A program made the translations under genes and the position numbers. Under the pieces are notes generated by a model. That model was not told where the DNA came from. It worked only from the letters and a program-made list of their open reading frames with translations, and did no database searches. A stretch of 64,000 nucleotides of DNA from Psychrobacter sp. DAB_AL43B (GTDB lineage Bacteria; Pseudomonadota; Gammaproteobacteria; Pseudomonadales; Moraxellaceae). Below are positions 55,199 to 64,000 of the stretch, piece after piece (positions within the stretch are counted from its first letter, which is position 1; every line of letters begins with the position of its first letter). The DNA lies in NCBI RefSeq assembly GCF_900168255.1, contig NZ_LT799838.1, positions 3,224,001 to 3,288,000 of the forward strand, in the 5' to 3' direction.

Positions 55199-57142
55199 TT
55201 ATTTTTTATCTTCGTCTACTTCAGTGAACTCAGCATCGACCACATCGTCGTCTGCTTGGTTGCTCTCGCCAGCATTATCCGCACCTTGTTGGAACTGGTT
55301 TGGATCCATACCTTCAGCACCAGCGCCTGCATCCGCATAAATCTTCTGGCTAACTGGCAAGAAGGCATTGTCTAATGCTTCAAGCTTGGCTTTGATGTCA
55401 TCATGATCATCTTCTTTCGCAGCCGCTTCAAGCTCAGAGATAGCCGTTTCTACTGATGATTTTTCATCGTCAGATACTTTATCTGCGGCATCTTTTAGCG
55501 CTTTTTGTACCGCATGGATACGACCATCTGCTTCGTTACGTACTTGCGCTAAATTGGCGAATTTCTCGTCTTCAGCAGCGTTGGCTTCAGCATCACGAAT
55601 CATTTGTTCAACTTCTTCGTCCGACAAACCAGAATCCGCTTTAATTTGAATACTTTGCGCTTTACCAGTACCTTTATCAGTCGCTGAGATATTCATGATA
55701 CCGTCAGCGTTGATGTCAAAGCTGACTTCGATTTGTGGCAAACCACGTGGTGCTGGTGGAATGTCCGTTAAATCAAAACGACCCAGCTGTTTATTTTGGT
55801 TGGCAATTTTACGCTCGCCTTGATAAACCTGAATGCTAACCGCTGGCTGGTTATCTTCAGCCGTTGAGAATACCTGTGATTTCTTAGTCGGAATCATGGT
55901 GTTTTTCTCAATGATTGGCGTCAAGATGCCACCCATGGTTTCGATACCAAGCGTCAATGGTGTCACATCAAGTAGCAATACGTCAGTTTTGTCACCAGAC
56001 AATACCGCGCCTTGAATAGCCGCACCCGCTGCTACTGCTTCATCAGGGTTCACGTCTTTACGTGGCTCTTGCCCGAAGAATTCCTGTACTTTTTGCTGTA
56101 CCAATGGCATACGAGTCTGACCACCAACTAAGATGACATCATCAATATCGCCAATTTTTAGACCTGCATCTTCAAGGGCAATCTTACAAGGGCCCATCGT
56201 ACGTTGTACTAATTCTTCAGTTAGGCTCTCAAGTTTCGAGCGGCTGATAGTAACCACCAAATGCTTAGGACCACTGCTATCAGCAGTAATATATGGCAAG
56301 TTCACTTCAGTGCTTTGGGCACTTGATAGCTCAATTTTCGCTTTTTCTGCCGCTTCTTTTAGACGCTGCATCGCAAGAGAGTCACCTTTTAGGTTGACGT
56401 CTTGGTCTTTTTTGAACTCGCTTACTAAGAAATCAATTAACGCTGAGTCAAAATCTTCACCACCAAGGAAAGTATCACCATTGGTCGCTAGTACTTCAAA
56501 CTGCTGCTCGCCATCGACGTCAGCGATTTCGATGATTGATACGTCAAAAGTACCACCACCTAAGTCATAAACAGCAACTGTAGTATCGCCTTTCTTTTTA
56601 TCCATACCATAAGCAAGAGCGGCGGCAGTTGGTTCGTTAATAATACGTTTTACATCAAGACCAGCGATTTTACCCGCGTCTTTGGTTGCTTGACGTTGTG
56701 AATCATTAAAGTAAGCAGGTACGGTAACAACTGCTTCAGTAACCGCTTCACCAAGATAGTCTTCGGCTGTTTTTTTCATTTTTTTCAAGATTTCAGCAGA
56801 AACCTGTGGTGGTGCCAGTTTTTTGCCGTTGATTTCGACCCATGCATCACCGTTATCAGCTTTGGCGATTTTGTAAGGTACCATACCGATATCTTTTTGC
56901 ACGACTTTGTCATCAAAACGACGACCAATCAAACGCTTGATGGCAAATAACGTGTTGTTTGGGTTAGTAACCGCTTGACGCTTCGCTGACTGACCGACAA
57001 GGATCTCATCATCTTTATAAGCGACAATCGATGGTGTGGTACGAGTACCTTCAGCATTTTCGATGATTTTAACTTTATCACCTTCCATCACTGCGACACA
57101 TGAGTTGGTTGTACCTAAATCAATACCAATGACTTTACCCAT
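55199..57142 (-). CDS. dnaK: DnaK, Hsp70 chaperone
   Basis: 647 residues with the ATPase signatures [33 protein letters not shown] and [14 protein letters not shown], the interdomain VLLLDVTPL linker, the peptide-binding domain and a helical lid with an Ala/Gly/Gln-rich end. The C-terminus is [10 protein letters not shown], the EEVD-like tail of bacterial DnaK. It works with GrpE, encoded 256 bp upstream on the same strand, and DnaJ (not in the window). A heat-shock-type promoter candidate lies at 57230-57259. Confidence 0.98.
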   Translation of the reverse strand: MGKVIGIDLGTTNSCVAVMEGDKVKIIENAEGTRTTPSIVAYKDDEILVGQSAKRQAVTNPNNTLFAIKRLIGRRFDDKVVQKDIGMVPYKIAKADNGDAWVEINGKKLAPPQVSAEILKKMKKTAEDYLGEAVTEAVVTVPAYFNDSQRQATKDAGKIAGLDVKRIINEPTAAALAYGMDKKKGDTTVAVYDLGGGTFDVSIIEIADVDGEQQFEVLATNGDTFLGGEDFDSALIDFLVSEFKKDQDVNLKGDSLAMQRLKEAAEKAKIELSSAQSTEVNLPYITADSSGPKHLVVTISRSKLESLTEELVQRTMGPCKIALEDAGLKIGDIDDVILVGGQTRMPLVQQKVQEFFGQEPRKDVNPDEAVAAGAAIQGAVLSGDKTDVLLLDVTPLTLGIETMGGILTPIIEKNTMIPTKKSQVFSTAEDNQPAVSIQVYQGERKIANQNKQLGRFDLTDIPPAPRGLPQIEVSFDINADGIMNISATDKGTGKAQSIQIKADSGLSDEEVEQMIRDAEANAAEDEKFANLAQVRNEADGRIHAVQKALKDAADKVSDDEKSSVETAISELEAAAKEDDHDDIKAKLEALDNAFLPVSQKIYADAGAGAEGMDPNQFQQGADNAGESNQADDDVVDAEFTEVDEDKK

Positions 57143-57229
57143 AATTAATTACTCCTAATTTGTTTTTAAATTAAATATTTATACATCCAGACCTTAGGTT
57201 ATATAAACCTATTCGATCACTTGTTGCTT

Positions 57230-57259
57230 TATATCGGTTTACTTATGCATTTTTTCAAG
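57230..57259 (-). promoter_or_regulatory. Candidate sigma-32 promoter of dnaK
   Basis: On the minus strand CTTGAA (57259-57254) is followed by a 16-bp spacer and CCGATATA (57237-57230), close to the heat-shock pattern CTTGAA / CCCCATNT. It lies about 90 bp before the dnaK ATG. Confidence 0.45.
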
Positions 57260-57398
57260 TCATTCACGGTATGAAAAACCCCTTTTATGTGATTTTTTGT
57301 GAAAAGCCTTACTAATAATAAGGTTTAGTACCGTTAAAGACTGATTATTTATTATCTATAGTATTTAATGCTGATACAGAGATGCGATTGTCTTAAAA

Positions 57399-58013
57399 TT
57401 ACTGTCCGACACGCACCATCGCTGGGCGCAATAGACGACCATTCAAGCTATAGCCTTTTTGTAAGACCGTACCAACCATATCCGCTTCTGCTTCTGGGTC
57501 GATACCTACGGCTTCATGAAAATCAGCGTTGAACTTCTCGCCTTGTGGGTCAACCATTTCGACGCCATTTTTATTAAGCACATCTAGTAACGCCTTATGC
57601 GTCAACCTCACCCCTTCAGTCACTGGATCGTCTGCATTGGCATTTTCAATCGCACGCTCTAAGTTATCGACCACTTCTAATAGCTCTTTGGCAAATTTCT
57701 GTAGCGCAAAACGCTTACTCTTATCTGCCTCTTGTTCAATACGCTTTTGCGCATTATAAGTTTCAGCATTGGCACGGGCGGTACTTTCTTTAGCTTGTTT
57801 AACTTCACCTTCTAGCTCAGCGATACGGGCTTTAAAAGTATCAAGATTAATGTCGTTTTCGATGACACTCTCTTCACCTGAGTTATTCTGTGGATCAAAT
57901 TCTTTCAAGGTTTCTTCTAAGATACTCTCTTCGTGTACAACGTTATCGTGTGAAACATTGTCGTGTGAGATATTTTGGTCAATCGATTCGTGGTTGGTGT
58001 TTTGCTCGCTCAT
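57399..58013 (-). CDS. grpE: GrpE, nucleotide-exchange factor of DnaK
   Basis: 204 residues: an acidic, Asn/His/Glu-rich start with a short repeat (NISHDNVSHDNVVHEE), a long coiled coil (about 55-110), then the beta domain with DPQGEKFNADFHEAVGIDPEAEADMVGTVLQKGYSLNGRLLRPAMVRVG, the family signature. It releases ADP from DnaK. It lies upstream of dnaK but has its own gap, so it may have its own promoter. Confidence 0.97.
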   Translation of the reverse strand: MSEQNTNHESIDQNISHDNVSHDNVVHEESILEETLKEFDPQNNSGEESVIENDINLDTFKARIAELEGEVKQAKESTARANAETYNAQKRIEQEADKSKRFALQKFAKELLEVVDNLERAIENANADDPVTEGVRLTHKALLDVLNKNGVEMVDPQGEKFNADFHEAVGIDPEAEADMVGTVLQKGYSLNGRLLRPAMVRVGQ

Positions 58014-58534
58014 GATAGCTCCCTAATATTGATATAATAATGATGGACTTTATAAAACAAAAAATTGGCTAATTGCTATCCCTAGTGTGTTTATCAATAG
58101 CTTATAGGCTTATATTACTTGATTAACCTTTATCACTCATTGTTTTTATAGATATCTTGCAATAGCTGATTGATAAAGGTTGCAAGGCCAAATTTCAAGC
58201 CTAATACGAGGAATTTTTCTTAATACTGACAAATGCTAGGCAGATAGAGACAAATACTCGCTAAAGTGCAAAAAAAGTGCCATATACCGTGTTTGTCTTT
58301 ATTATCCATAGAAATACCTTTTTGCTAACAAAAGGTACAAAAAGCCGTCATTTATTCCAAATCATCTACTATTTACATTCAAACTATTACCAAAGAGTGC
58401 TCAACTTAATTTTTTATTATCTTATTATGATTGTAAATATAATTAATTAAACAAAAGTAAACACTGACTCATAGCATAACTAAAAATAGCAATGTTATGA
58501 CAGTGGATACTGGTAATGATTTATAAGAGGTGTT
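58014..58534. other. Divergent intergenic region grpE / esterase
   Basis: 520 bp, AT-rich. Apart from the possible heat-shock promoter at 58172-58199, I see no gene or repeat. Confidence 0.4.
58172..58199 (-). promoter_or_regulatory. Possible sigma-32 promoter of grpE
   Basis: Minus strand CTTGAA (58199-58194), 14-bp spacer, then CCTTTATC (58179-58172). The -35 box is exact; the -10 box is only a partial match. It lies about 160 bp before the grpE ATG. Confidence 0.35.
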
Positions 58535-60013
58535 ATGTCTAATTCAACAGTATTGTCAGTCAACACCTTACTTAATAAAGCGGTGAAGACACTGAACCTA
58601 ACGTCTTTAGGTCAAGAAAAAAGCGCGGGAAAAACAAACTGTCATCAACAAGTTGATAGTGATGAGCCAGAGAATATTAAAATAGAAAGCGCTAGAATAG
58701 AAAGTATTGAGTTGCAAGCTACCGATGATAAGTATTTATCTATTAAGGATAAGATGCTAGGTCATCATTTAATGACAAACTACCAACCGCATCTGTTGCA
58801 CTATGCCATAAAAGGCATAGGCTGCTTGCCAACGCCTGTATTAGAAAGTTTAGTCGGTTATTTAAATGGTCCTAATTCTAAGCAATACATGCACGTCGAT
58901 GCCCATCTACGCTTAATTCTTGCAGTCAATAGCAAGCTTAAAACGCCTTTACAACTTGTAGAAATGACCGAATTACGTAAACGATTTGCCACAGATGCGG
59001 TAGCTATGCAAGCACCAAAGGTATGGCAACAAGCCAGTGACAACCTCTTTAGCAATATTAAGCCGTTTGCTAAAAAAGGTGAGAGTTCTATCCGTTGGCA
59101 AGACAAAACGATTGCCAATGCTGACGACGGTGATATGACGCTTCGTTGCTATCAAAAACGAGCTAATGCTACTGGCTTTGGCTTTAAAAAAGCACAACAA
59201 CACAATCCTAATGAGACGGTTTTATTGTTCTTTCATGGTGGTGGGTTTTGTATCGGTGATATCAATACGCACCATGAATTTTGTCATGCCGTTTGCGAGC
59301 AAACTGGCTGGCCAGTCGTCAGTGTTGATTATCGTTTAGCGCCTGAACATCCCGCTCCTACGGCATTAAGAGATTGTATTGCTGCTTATGCTTGGTTGGT
59401 TGAGCATTGTCAGTCGCTTGGCGCGTTGCCATCACGTATCGTACTAGCAGGTGATAGTGCTGGTGGCGGGCTATCGACTATGATTGCGCAACAAATCATC
59501 AGTCCGAGCAAAGATGCTTGGTATGATTTGGCTGCTGATGGTCAAAAAACCTTTGATATATTGCAGCGCTTACCACATCCAATGGCGCAAATGCCTTTGT
59601 ATCCGGTGACTGATATTGAGACTGATTATCCGAGCTGGGAATTATATGGTGAGGGTTTATTGTTAGACCACGCTGACGTTGCGGTTTTTGATGCTGCTTG
59701 TTTAGAAAATAGTCCGCTACCGCGTCAGCATGTTCTTACTTCACCTATGCTAGGTGATAATCGACAAATTTGCCCTACTTATATCGTCGCCGCAGAATTA
59801 GACGTCTTGCGTGATGAAGCGTTTGCTTATGCTAGCCAATTAAAAGACTATGGGGTGGCTGTTCAGACCTATACTGTGGTTGGCGCACCACACGGATTTA
59901 TCCATTTTATGAGCGTTCATGCAGCGCTTGAGCAAGAGACTAAGCATATCATTAACGGTTTTGCGAGATTTGTCCGTGAAGTGATAAGGACACAAGCTTT
60001 GTTAACTGCCTAG
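58535..60013 (+). CDS. HSL-type alpha/beta hydrolase (esterase/lipase)
   Basis: Hormone-sensitive-lipase family hydrolase. The oxyanion motif FFHGGGFCIGD is near residue 235, DYRLAPEHPAP follows, the nucleophile is in LAGDSAGGGLS (Ser about 309), the acid in AAELDVLRDEAFAYA and the His in GAPHGFIHF. The 492-residue chain has about 170 residues before the hydrolase core with no clear domain, longer than usual for the family (300-350). No signal peptide, so likely cytoplasmic. Single gene. Confidence 0.9.
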   Translation: MSNSTVLSVNTLLNKAVKTLNLTSLGQEKSAGKTNCHQQVDSDEPENIKIESARIESIELQATDDKYLSIKDKMLGHHLMTNYQPHLLHYAIKGIGCLPTPVLESLVGYLNGPNSKQYMHVDAHLRLILAVNSKLKTPLQLVEMTELRKRFATDAVAMQAPKVWQQASDNLFSNIKPFAKKGESSIRWQDKTIANADDGDMTLRCYQKRANATGFGFKKAQQHNPNETVLLFFHGGGFCIGDINTHHEFCHAVCEQTGWPVVSVDYRLAPEHPAPTALRDCIAAYAWLVEHCQSLGALPSRIVLAGDSAGGGLSTMIAQQIISPSKDAWYDLAADGQKTFDILQRLPHPMAQMPLYPVTDIETDYPSWELYGEGLLLDHADVAVFDAACLENSPLPRQHVLTSPMLGDNRQICPTYIVAAELDVLRDEAFAYASQLKDYGVAVQTYTVVGAPHGFIHFMSVHAALEQETKHIINGFARFVREVIRTQALLTA

Positions 60014-60025
60014 CTATTGATTCGT

Positions 60026-61192
60026 TTATATAATTTCATCAGTATTTTTACTAGCAGTGTTGCCAGTAAAGGTAATTATCCAAACCTCAGAGCGTGACCC
60101 TAAGCGAAACGGTATGCCCCAAAAGCCGTAGCCTGAGGATACAACGAAGTGGCCGTTACCAATAACCTCATAACCATAGCCCAAACGATTGATGGCGCTT
60201 ACGATAAAATTAGCGGGAAATATTTGACCATTATGAGTATGTCCTGAGACTTGTAAATCAACCGGTAATTGGCTATGTTCCACGATATCACTGGGCCTAT
60301 GGTCGAGCAGAATAACCGGTTTAGTGCTATCAACTTGCGCCAATAGATCAGTCGTTGCGACACGCTGACGCTTATGATTATCAAAACGCCCCATCAGCCA
60401 AATAGACTCGCCTTTATGCGTCAGGCATATTACCTCATCATTTAGCAACTGCACGCCAGCCTCACGTAGAGAATTACTAATCGGCTGCTCATGACCGTAT
60501 AAATCGTGATTACCTAAGGTTGCATAGCTACCGTATGGCAAACTGCTCACAAGTTTTGCTAAATTATCTGCCATATGATAAGTGTTAAATGCTTGGGTAT
60601 TGTCATCCATGATATCGCCTGGCATCAATAAAATATCTGCTTGATGATTGTTAACCATAGTATGCAGTCGCTCTATAGCCTTACTACCAAATAAACGACC
60701 TAAATGTAAATCACTGGCTACCGCTATACGTAGTGGATTAGTCAGCGGTTTATTAATCTGAATAGACAACTCACGCATAACCGGCACGTAAGCGCTATAT
60801 AGGGCGTAAACAAACAACGCTACAAAGAAAGCTAGAGCAAAAATGCGTAATCCAATAGTAAGCATATCTCCATCAATAAGCGTAATACCGAACAAGCTAT
60901 TTAAGAGCCAATAGCCTCCATATAATAGACTGGTAGATAAAGCCGTCAGCATCATAAAATGCATGACTAACATCCAACCACTAATCCAACGATAGCTATT
61001 AGCTAATAATTTGGTGACGCTCAACAGTAATAAAAAATTGGTAATGACAAATATTAACAGCCACACCGCAATAGTTGCTGATGCTGGTTGCGATGTGAGC
61101 CAAGGCTGTAGCCACCACTGTAAACTGAGCGCAGCGCCGACACTAAAAAGTTGTAACAGCGCAATAATAGTAATGATAAAGGCGTAACGCAT
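60026..61192 (-). CDS. Membrane-anchored metallophosphoesterase, copy 1
   Basis: 388 residues. Four to five helices fill the first 145 positions. The calcineurin-like phosphoesterase core follows: ASDLHLGRLFG, MPGDIMDD, TLGNHDLYGHE, LDHRPSD and SGHTHNGQIFPANF. This is the layout of YkuE/YaeI-like enzymes, some of which act on lipid A precursors. It converges with the esterase gene (12 bp between stops) and is a paralogue of the next gene. Confidence 0.9.
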   Translation of the reverse strand: MRYAFIITIIALLQLFSVGAALSLQWWLQPWLTSQPASATIAVWLLIFVITNFLLLLSVTKLLANSYRWISGWMLVMHFMMLTALSTSLLYGGYWLLNSLFGITLIDGDMLTIGLRIFALAFFVALFVYALYSAYVPVMRELSIQINKPLTNPLRIAVASDLHLGRLFGSKAIERLHTMVNNHQADILLMPGDIMDDNTQAFNTYHMADNLAKLVSSLPYGSYATLGNHDLYGHEQPISNSLREAGVQLLNDEVICLTHKGESIWLMGRFDNHKRQRVATTDLLAQVDSTKPVILLDHRPSDIVEHSQLPVDLQVSGHTHNGQIFPANFIVSAINRLGYGYEVIGNGHFVVSSGYGFWGIPFRLGSRSEVWIITFTGNTASKNTDEII

Positions 61193-61218
61193 AAGCCAAT
61201 CCTTGAGTACTGTTATTC

Positions 61219-61259
61219 TAAGGCGCTTTTTTTCTAAAGCGCTTTTTTTCTAAAGCGCT
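61219..61259. repeat. 16-bp tandem repeat, 2.6 copies
   Basis: Unit taaagcgctttttttc at 61219-61234 (one base different), 61235-61250 and partly 61251-61259. It lies just upstream of the copy 1 phosphoesterase start. Confidence 0.85.
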
Positions 61260-61317
61260 ATGGTATTAAAGAAATTTAGATTAAGTTAAGAAAATAAAAG
61301 AGCCATTAGCAACGAAT

Positions 61318-61360
61318 AAAAAGCCTCTACTATATTGATATAATAGTAGAGGCTTTTTAT
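61318..61360 (-). terminator. Terminator after metallophosphoesterase copy 2
   Basis: Long hairpin, arms aaaagcctctactatat and atagtagaggctttt around a short loop, about 30 bp past the minus-strand stop at 61391. The A run before it reads as T on the minus strand. Confidence 0.8.
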
Positions 61361-61390
61361 ATGCGTGTTACGTTACTTATCTAAAATAAC

Positions 61391-62476
61391 TTATGGTGCA
61401 GACTGTAACGTAATCATCCATATCTCAGATCGTGTACCCAGCCTAAACGGCACTGCCCCAATACCATAACCTGACGTTACCAAAAACTGCGTATCGGCTA
61501 TTTCTTTGGTGCCATAGTTTAGCGGTGTAAACCAATCCATTAATATCGTTAACGGAAATATCTGCCCACCATGGGTATGACCAGACAGATGCAAATCAAC
61601 TGGCAGGACGCTGATCTCATCCATGGCGCTAGGACGATGTTCCAAAAATATCACTGGTTTATCTGTCTCTACTTGCGTCAATAACTCATCCGCTGACAGT
61701 CTGGTACGATCTATATCGTCAGAGCGCCCCACCAGCCATACTGAGTCATTTAATAGCACACTCTCATTATCAAGGGCTTTGATACCAGCTTCTTCCACCG
61801 CCTGAGTGATCTGCTTGTCATAACCGAAATAATCGTGATTGCCTAAAGTCGCATAGACGCCAAGCGGTGCTTTTAGTTCTGATAATTGCTCATGCATATT
61901 AGTATTATCGTAAGCAATCGTCGTGTCATTCATAATGTCACCAGCGATAACCACCACATCAGGATTTTGCGCATTGATAAGGCTAATCATTTTCTTTATC
62001 TGCCGATTACCAAACCACCTCCCTAGATGCGTATCAGAAACCAAGGCAATTTCCATTGGTTTATCTAAAACTTTATCTGTCGTTACTGTCAGACGATGTA
62101 CGACTGGCGAATAGGCATTAAATACTGCCAAGCTCACAATACTGATATAAACGACAACGGCAAACGCACGGATGATTATTGGTCGTGGTTGTTTTTTAAA
62201 AATCTGACTATGAACTACTGCAATCACAGCCGTTATTAAAGCGGCATAAAACATGAAACCTTGTAATATACTAACGACCAGATAAACATGAAAACGCTCA
62301 TGCCAAAACTCACTGAGCCCGTAGATGAGAAAGAGATTATTAATCAGAAAAGCACTTAAGACCAAAAGGACTTTACCAAAGCTTTGTTTTGGTTGGATCA
62401 GCCAGTAGAAGACGATGCTGCTCATAATCGCAAGCAGTTGGGTGATGAGGATAAAAAGCCACATAGTAAAATTCAA
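61391..62476 (-). CDS. Membrane-anchored metallophosphoesterase, copy 2
   Basis: 361 residues with the same plan as copy 1: four N-terminal helices, then VSDTHLGRWFGNRQ, IAGDIMND, TLGNHDYFGYD, LEHRPSA and SGHTHGGQIFPLT. All metal ligands of the calcineurin-like fold are present in both copies. Tandem duplicates on the same strand, each with its own terminator, suggesting separate control. Confidence 0.9.
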   Translation of the reverse strand: MNFTMWLFILITQLLAIMSSIVFYWLIQPKQSFGKVLLVLSAFLINNLFLIYGLSEFWHERFHVYLVVSILQGFMFYAALITAVIAVVHSQIFKKQPRPIIIRAFAVVVYISIVSLAVFNAYSPVVHRLTVTTDKVLDKPMEIALVSDTHLGRWFGNRQIKKMISLINAQNPDVVVIAGDIMNDTTIAYDNTNMHEQLSELKAPLGVYATLGNHDYFGYDKQITQAVEEAGIKALDNESVLLNDSVWLVGRSDDIDRTRLSADELLTQVETDKPVIFLEHRPSAMDEISVLPVDLHLSGHTHGGQIFPLTILMDWFTPLNYGTKEIADTQFLVTSGYGIGAVPFRLGTRSEIWMITLQSAP

Positions 62477-62582
62477 TCAAACGAAGACGGACGTATAGTA
62501 CGTCAAGATTCTTACCTATTGAAGACAGAGTCTTAGTTTATTGAAACTTTATAGAGCTTGTATATCAATCGGTTCTCGAAAA

Positions 62583-62628
62583 AAATAAGCAGTGGATTGT
62601 TTCATGTGAAACAATCCACTGCTTATTT
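62583..62628 (-). terminator. Terminator of the TIGR01777 epimerase gene
   Basis: A 22-bp perfect stem (aaataagcagtggattgtttca and its complement) with a 2-nt loop. The A run at 62578-62585 gives a T tract on the minus strand. Confidence 0.8.
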
Positions 62629-62692
62629 GATGACAATTACTTTTAATTATTATTATTTTTAATCCTAAAAACTACTTTCTTAACCACTATTG

Positions 62693-63682
62693 CTATAATA
62701 CTTGCTGCTCTAACGCTTGCTTCAGCGTTGGCTGCTTAAACTCATAACCTGCGCTCTGTAATGCTTGTGGTATTACTTTTTGTCCATCGATCAATAATGT
62801 CGACATCTCGCCAAACATCAGTTTGAGTAAAAACTCTGGTAAAGTAAAAAAGGTCGGACGATGTAACCATGCCCCCAATGTTTTAGTAAAAGTATGATTG
62901 GTCACTGGATTCGGCGCAGTCAGATTATAAACGACGGCTGGCGTATCATTTGCTGTCTTTAGCGTATTATCGTGTGTGGTGGATTTGTTAGTTTGCCCAG
63001 CATTATTAGTAGCATTGTTGCCAGCCAGATGCTGCTCAATGATAAATATGGCTGCCCCTACCCAATCTTCGCGGCTCACCCAGCTCATGATTTGCTGACC
63101 ATCGCCCAACTGCCCACCGACACCCATTTTAAATGGTGTCAAAAGCTTGCCGAGCATACCGCCTTCAGGATGGATAACCACACCGGTACGCACGATAGCC
63201 ACCGGTACGCCATATTCGATTGCTGTCAATGCTAATTGCTCCCATTTATCACATAATTTATGGGCAAAATCTATCTCAAAGCCACTACTTTCGGTCAGTG
63301 GTTTATCGCCTTGTGTACCGTACCAACCAATCGCTGAGCCACTGATTAGCAATTTCGGTTTAATACTGCTGCGAGCAATAAACGCCAGTAATGATTCGGT
63401 AGGCTTAATACGGCTGGCAAGCAGTTGCTCTTTGCGCGCATCGCTCCAACGCGCGTCAGCAATACCCGCACCCGCTAGATTTAAAATCACATCAAAGCTT
63501 TTATTAGAACTTGCCAGCTCATCATAGGCCATCATATTGATATCATTAGGGTGTACTTGACTGCTATCACGCGTGAGCCAAGTAATATGCACGGTTTTTT
63601 TCTGCGCACGATAACGTGCCATAATCTCTTTACTAAAAGCACTCCCTAGAAATCCTGAGCCACCGCTAATTAAAATATCCAT
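62693..63682 (-). CDS. TIGR01777-family NAD-dependent epimerase (YfcH/SDR39U1 type)
   Basis: 329 residues, extended SDR. It begins DILISGGSGFLGSAF (nucleotide-binding loop) and continues with NLAGAGIADARWSDARKEQLLASRI, SGSAIGWYGTQG, VAIVRTGVVIHPEGGMLGKLLTPFKMGVGGQLGDGQQIMSWVSREDW and YNLTAPNPVTN, all hallmarks of TIGR01777. The C-terminal DUF1731 part ends with LKQAL. A Thr/Asn-rich insert (about 232-250) is extra. Function in bacteria is not settled. Confidence 0.93.
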   Translation of the reverse strand: MDILISGGSGFLGSAFSKEIMARYRAQKKTVHITWLTRDSSQVHPNDINMMAYDELASSNKSFDVILNLAGAGIADARWSDARKEQLLASRIKPTESLLAFIARSSIKPKLLISGSAIGWYGTQGDKPLTESSGFEIDFAHKLCDKWEQLALTAIEYGVPVAIVRTGVVIHPEGGMLGKLLTPFKMGVGGQLGDGQQIMSWVSREDWVGAAIFIIEQHLAGNNATNNAGQTNKSTTHDNTLKTANDTPAVVYNLTAPNPVTNHTFTKTLGAWLHRPTFFTLPEFLLKLMFGEMSTLLIDGQKVIPQALQSAGYEFKQPTLKQALEQQVL

Positions 63683-63721
63683 GTCCTACTCCCTATATGT
63701 ATGAATTATTCTATTTATTAC

Positions 63722-64000
63722 TTATTGTTCAGTAAAACTTAACCCTTTATAACCATCGTCTTCTTTTTTGGTACTTATATCAAAACGACTTTTACATACT
63801 TTTGGTAAAGCAATGCAGCTGGCGACAGCTGAATTGACGGCACCAAATAGTCCTATGCCAGCCATAAAAGCTACTAACACGCCAACCTCTATCCATGAGT
63901 TGATGCCTAAATATAGAACGATTGCGCCCATATAAATTGCTGAGGTTATAAACCCAACTAAAAACGTCGTGCGTATACTTTTATGGGCGCCACGCCATAT
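63722..64000 (-). CDS. Hypothetical membrane protein (3' part only)
   Basis: The reading frame is open from the right edge of the window to the stop at 63722, so the true start lies outside; an internal Met occurs at 63931. Two hydrophobic helices are visible (FLVGFITSAIYMGAIVLYLG and VGVLVAFMAGIGLFGAVNSA), followed by a charged tail (SRFDISTKKEDDGYKG). The size and helix-tail layout are somewhat like phage holins, but nothing phage-related is beside it and I make no assignment. Confidence 0.5.
   Translation of the reverse strand: MWRGAHKSIRTTFLVGFITSAIYMGAIVLYLGINSWIEVGVLVAFMAGIGLFGAVNSAVASCIALPKVCKSRFDISTKKEDDGYKGLSFTEQ

Noticed and set aside
63722..64000. Phage holin at the right edge
   Set aside because: Only the helix-tail layout is suggestive; no lysis or phage gene is adjacent and the gene is incomplete.

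Overview
The window looks like a chromosomal segment of a marine or cold-adapted gammaproteobacterium of the Moraxellaceae, most likely Psychrobacter. The pointers are moderate GC, the layout of the Na+-translocating NADH:quinone reductase operon, a PanZ-type acetyltransferase, tandem small OmpA-like barrels, and a comM gene occupied by a Tn7-like element as in Acinetobacter resistance islands. This assignment is an inference from gene content; no 16S gene is present.

Chromosomal part 1 (1-26339): the start of hisA (minus), nqrABCDEF with apbE and nqrM close by (together the sodium pump, its flavin-attaching enzyme and a maturation factor), an SDR oxidoreductase, a CynX-type MFS transporter, the tesA-ybbA-ybbP-like esterase/ABC cluster, a perfect 64-bp palindrome, an AT-rich two-gene islet of unknown function, avtA, hisB-hisH, a PanZ-like gene, tRNA-Phe, a DUF4385 gene, gph and ilvD.

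Mobile part (26786-44716, about 17.9 kb): a Tn7-like transposon of the comM-targeting tniCABDE (AbaR/Tn6022) type. Both ends can be read: matching inverted repeats beginning TGTAATA, each followed by repeats resembling TnsB-binding sites. The left end carries tnsA, tnsB, tnsC, tniQ and a fifth gene (tniE-like). A protein that I read as a TnsE homologue lies alone just inside the opposite end. comM is split into 5' and 3' pieces, about 130-140 codons around the ATPase Walker motifs are missing, and the two 5-bp flanks do not match, so this is not a simple single insertion. The cargo is AT-rich and looks like an accessory/defence load: an excalibur protein with a decayed sister copy; a proteasome-beta-like Ntn hydrolase with a small downstream partner; an operon of three small membrane proteins followed by an ABC-F ATPase; and a nucleotide-chemistry cassette. 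That cassette comprises a DUF4031 protein, a thymidylate-synthase homologue with Asp at the dUMP/dCMP specificity position, an alpha-glutamyl/putrescinyl thymine pyrophosphorylase-like protein, an embedded opposite-strand HigB-like toxin plus HTH-ImmA/IrrE pair, and a NUDIX hydrolase. The cassette and the Ntn hydrolase pair are the best candidates for undescribed systems.

Chromosomal part 2 (44717-64000): the comM 5' remnant, a penicillin-acylase-family lipoprotein, hemN, a phytase-like esterase, an SPFH/NfeD pair, two OmpA-like barrels, dnaK and grpE with candidate heat-shock promoters, an HSL-type esterase, two tandem metallophosphoesterases, a TIGR01777 epimerase and the end of an unknown membrane protein.
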